Positions 4,837 through 6,251 of a stretch of DNA of 6,251 nt are shown one piece after another. The notes beneath the pieces were generated by a model, which had not been told where the DNA came from, did not search any database, and worked only from the letters and a program-made list of their open reading frames with translations. The position numbers and the translations under genes are program-made. This stretch comes from Pseudofrankia asymbiotica. GTDB lineage: Bacteria; Actinomycetota; Actinomycetes; Frankiales; Frankiaceae. Position 1 is the stretch's first letter, and each line of letters opens with the position of its first letter. The stretch lies in assembly GCF_001983105.1 (NCBI RefSeq), contig NZ_MOMC01000031.1, positions 33,703-39,953 of the forward strand, read 5' to 3'.

Positions 4837-6251
4837 ATGACCGCGACGACGCCCGTAGGCGCCTCCCCCGCCGCCTCGCCCCCCGCGGCCACGCCCCCCG
4901 CCGCCGCGGCCACCGGGCTTACGCGCCGGCTCGACGCGGCGCTGCTGGCGCGGCTGGTCGCGGGCGTGACCGCCACGGGCGAGCCGACGACGGTCACGGC
5001 CCCGTTCACCGGCGAGCCGCTGGTCTCGTTGCCGCAGTCGACGGCCGATGACGTCCAGGCCGCCTACGCCTCAGCGCGGGCGGCGCAGGCCTCATGGGCC
5101 GCCACACCGGTCCGCGACCGGTCCACCGTCCTCGCCCTGCTGCACGACCTGGTGCTGCGTCGGCGGGACGAGGCGCTCGACATCCTGCAGTGGGAGACCG
5201 GCAAGGCCCGTGGGCACGCGTTCGAGGAGGTGCTCGAGGTCGCCGCCTGCGCGCAGCACTTCAGCCGCAGAGCGCCCCGGCTGCTCGCGCCGCGCCGCCG
5301 GCCCGGCGCGTTCCCCGTGTTGACGCGGGCCGTCGAGTCACGCCGGCCGAAGGGCGTCGTCTGCGTGATCACCCCGTGGAACTACCCGCTCGCGCTGTCC
5401 GACGACGTCCTGCCGGCCCTGGTGGCGGGCAACGCGGTCGTGCAGAAGCCGGACACGCAGACGGCGTTGTCCGCGCTCTGGCTACGCGAGCTGGCGATCG
5501 AGGCCGGCCTGCCGTCCGCGCTGTGGCAGGTGGTGCTGGGTGACCGGGACACCATCGGCGACCCGCTGATCGACGGCGCGGACTTCGTCGCGTTCACCGG
5601 GTCGACCACCGCCGGCCGGACGATCGCCGCGCGCGCCGGCCAGCGGCTGATCGGGTGCTCCCTCGAGCTGGGCGGCAAGAACCCGATGGTCGTGCTCGCC
5701 GACGCCGACGTCGACAAGGCGGCCAGAGGCGCCATCCGGGCCTGCTTCAACAACGCCGGTCAGCTGTGCGTCTCCATCGAGCGGATCTACGTCGACCGTT
5801 CCGTGCACGACGCGTTCGTGCGGGCGTTCGTGGGCGCGGTCGGCCGGCTCCGGCTCGGCGCCACCCTCGACCGCACGACCGACGTGGGCTCGCTCACCTA
5901 CCAGCGCCAGCTCGACGCCGTCCGCGCGCACGTCGACGACGCGGTCTCCCGGGGAGCGACGGTGCTCGCCGGCGGCAGGCAGCGCCCCGACCTGGGCCCG
6001 CTGTTCTACGAGCCGACCGTGCTCACCGACGTCACCCCCGACATGTCTCTCTACCGCGACGAGACGTTCGGGCCCGTCGTGGCGATCTACCCGGTGGACG
6101 GCGACGAGGCCGCGGTCGCCGCGGCCAACGACACCGAGTACGGCCTGAACGCCTGCGTGTGGAGCCGGGACACCGGTCATGCCCGCGCGGTCGCGGCACG
6201 CATCGACGCCGGCACGGTCAACATCAACGAGGGCTACGCGTCGGCCTACGG
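4837..6251 (+). CDS. gabD2: Succinate-semialdehyde dehydrogenase, GabD2-type (3' end outside window)
   Basis: This NAD(P)+-dependent aldehyde dehydrogenase is expected to oxidise succinate semialdehyde to succinate, in GABA use or the 2-oxoglutarate bypass. There are 471 whole codons before the window edge; the roughly 75-residue end is missing. Seen: TPWNYP (179-184) with oxyanion Asn182, QKPDTQT (203-209) with cofactor Lys204, FTGS (253-256), general base Glu277 in LELGGK (276-281), nucleophile Cys311 in NNAGQLCVSIERIYV (305-319), and ETFGP (409-413). The GQLCVSIERIYV and GPLFYEPTVLT (387-397) blocks, and the Asn-Glu-Gly-Tyr-Ala near the edge, resemble Mycobacterium tuberculosis GabD2 (Rv1731) as I recall it. 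Residues 1-28 are an Ala/Pro/Thr-rich extension of low complexity. All catalytic residues are present. Exact substrate is less certain than family; another aliphatic aldehyde is possible. It follows a 186-base gap, so it is probably transcribed separately. Confidence 0.88.
   Translation, partial: MTATTPVGASPAASPPAATPPAAAATGLTRRLDAALLARLVAGVTATGEPTTVTAPFTGEPLVSLPQSTADDVQAAYASARAAQASWAATPVRDRSTVLALLHDLVLRRRDEALDILQWETGKARGHAFEEVLEVAACAQHFSRRAPRLLAPRRRPGAFPVLTRAVESRRPKGVVCVITPWNYPLALSDDVLPALVAGNAVVQKPDTQTALSALWLRELAIEAGLPSALWQVVLGDRDTIGDPLIDGADFVAFTGSTTAGRTIAARAGQRLIGCSLELGGKNPMVVLADADVDKAARGAIRACFNNAGQLCVSIERIYVDRSVHDAFVRAFVGAVGRLRLGATLDRTTDVGSLTYQRQLDAVRAHVDDAVSRGATVLAGGRQRPDLGPLFYEPTVLTDVTPDMSLYRDETFGPVVAIYPVDGDEAAVAAANDTEYGLNACVWSRDTGHARAVAARIDAGTVNINEGYASAY

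Noticed and set aside
5482..6180. 232-codon open frame on the minus strand opposite the dehydrogenase
   Set aside because: No recognisable domain, Gly/Arg/Val/Asp-rich composition, and fully antisense to a dehydrogenase with all catalytic residues.

Overview
The window is very GC-rich, with a strong G/C bias at third codon positions, GTG as well as ATG starts, long chance open frames opposite real genes, and tight stop/start overlaps. Together with the protein families this points to a high-GC actinomycete (a Frankia-like or related lineage would fit, but genus is inference). No RNA gene, CRISPR array, transposase or integrase is visible.

Layout: (1) 1-1516, rightward, the end of an upstream gene overlapping pntB, the beta subunit of the proton-translocating NAD(P) transhydrogenase. 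The upstream gene is most simply a pntA-type alpha subunit. A perfect 15-bp hairpin follows pntB. (2) 1681-2298, leftward, a TetR/AcrR-family repressor convergent with pntB and with its own candidate terminator. (3) 2366-4650, rightward and divergent from the repressor, a two-gene unit: a 14-TM DHA2-type MFS exporter and, overlapping it by GTGA, a cytoplasmic SGNH/GDSL hydrolase. (4) 4651-4836, an intergenic stretch with several inverted repeats. (5) 4837 to the window end, a 3'-truncated aldehyde dehydrogenase of the succinate-semialdehyde dehydrogenase GabD2 type.

How they work together: PntAB couples the proton gradient to hydride transfer between NAD(H) and NADP(H). The tetR/MFS/SGNH block looks like a self-contained, ligand-induced efflux module with an attached hydrolase. 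The 67-bp gap between the divergent genes is the most interesting DNA here. Two promoters appear to share one -35 position on opposite strands, a 23-bp interrupted dyad is centred on that shared element, and both predicted transcripts would start at or within about two bases of the start codon, so both mRNAs may be leaderless. The GabD2-like enzyme has its own strong ribosome binding site and is probably a separate unit.

Most of the window is recognisable and ordinary. I see no clear new multi-gene system. The shared promoter/operator and a perfect 15-bp in-frame duplication beside a conserved SGNH block are the points worth checking.
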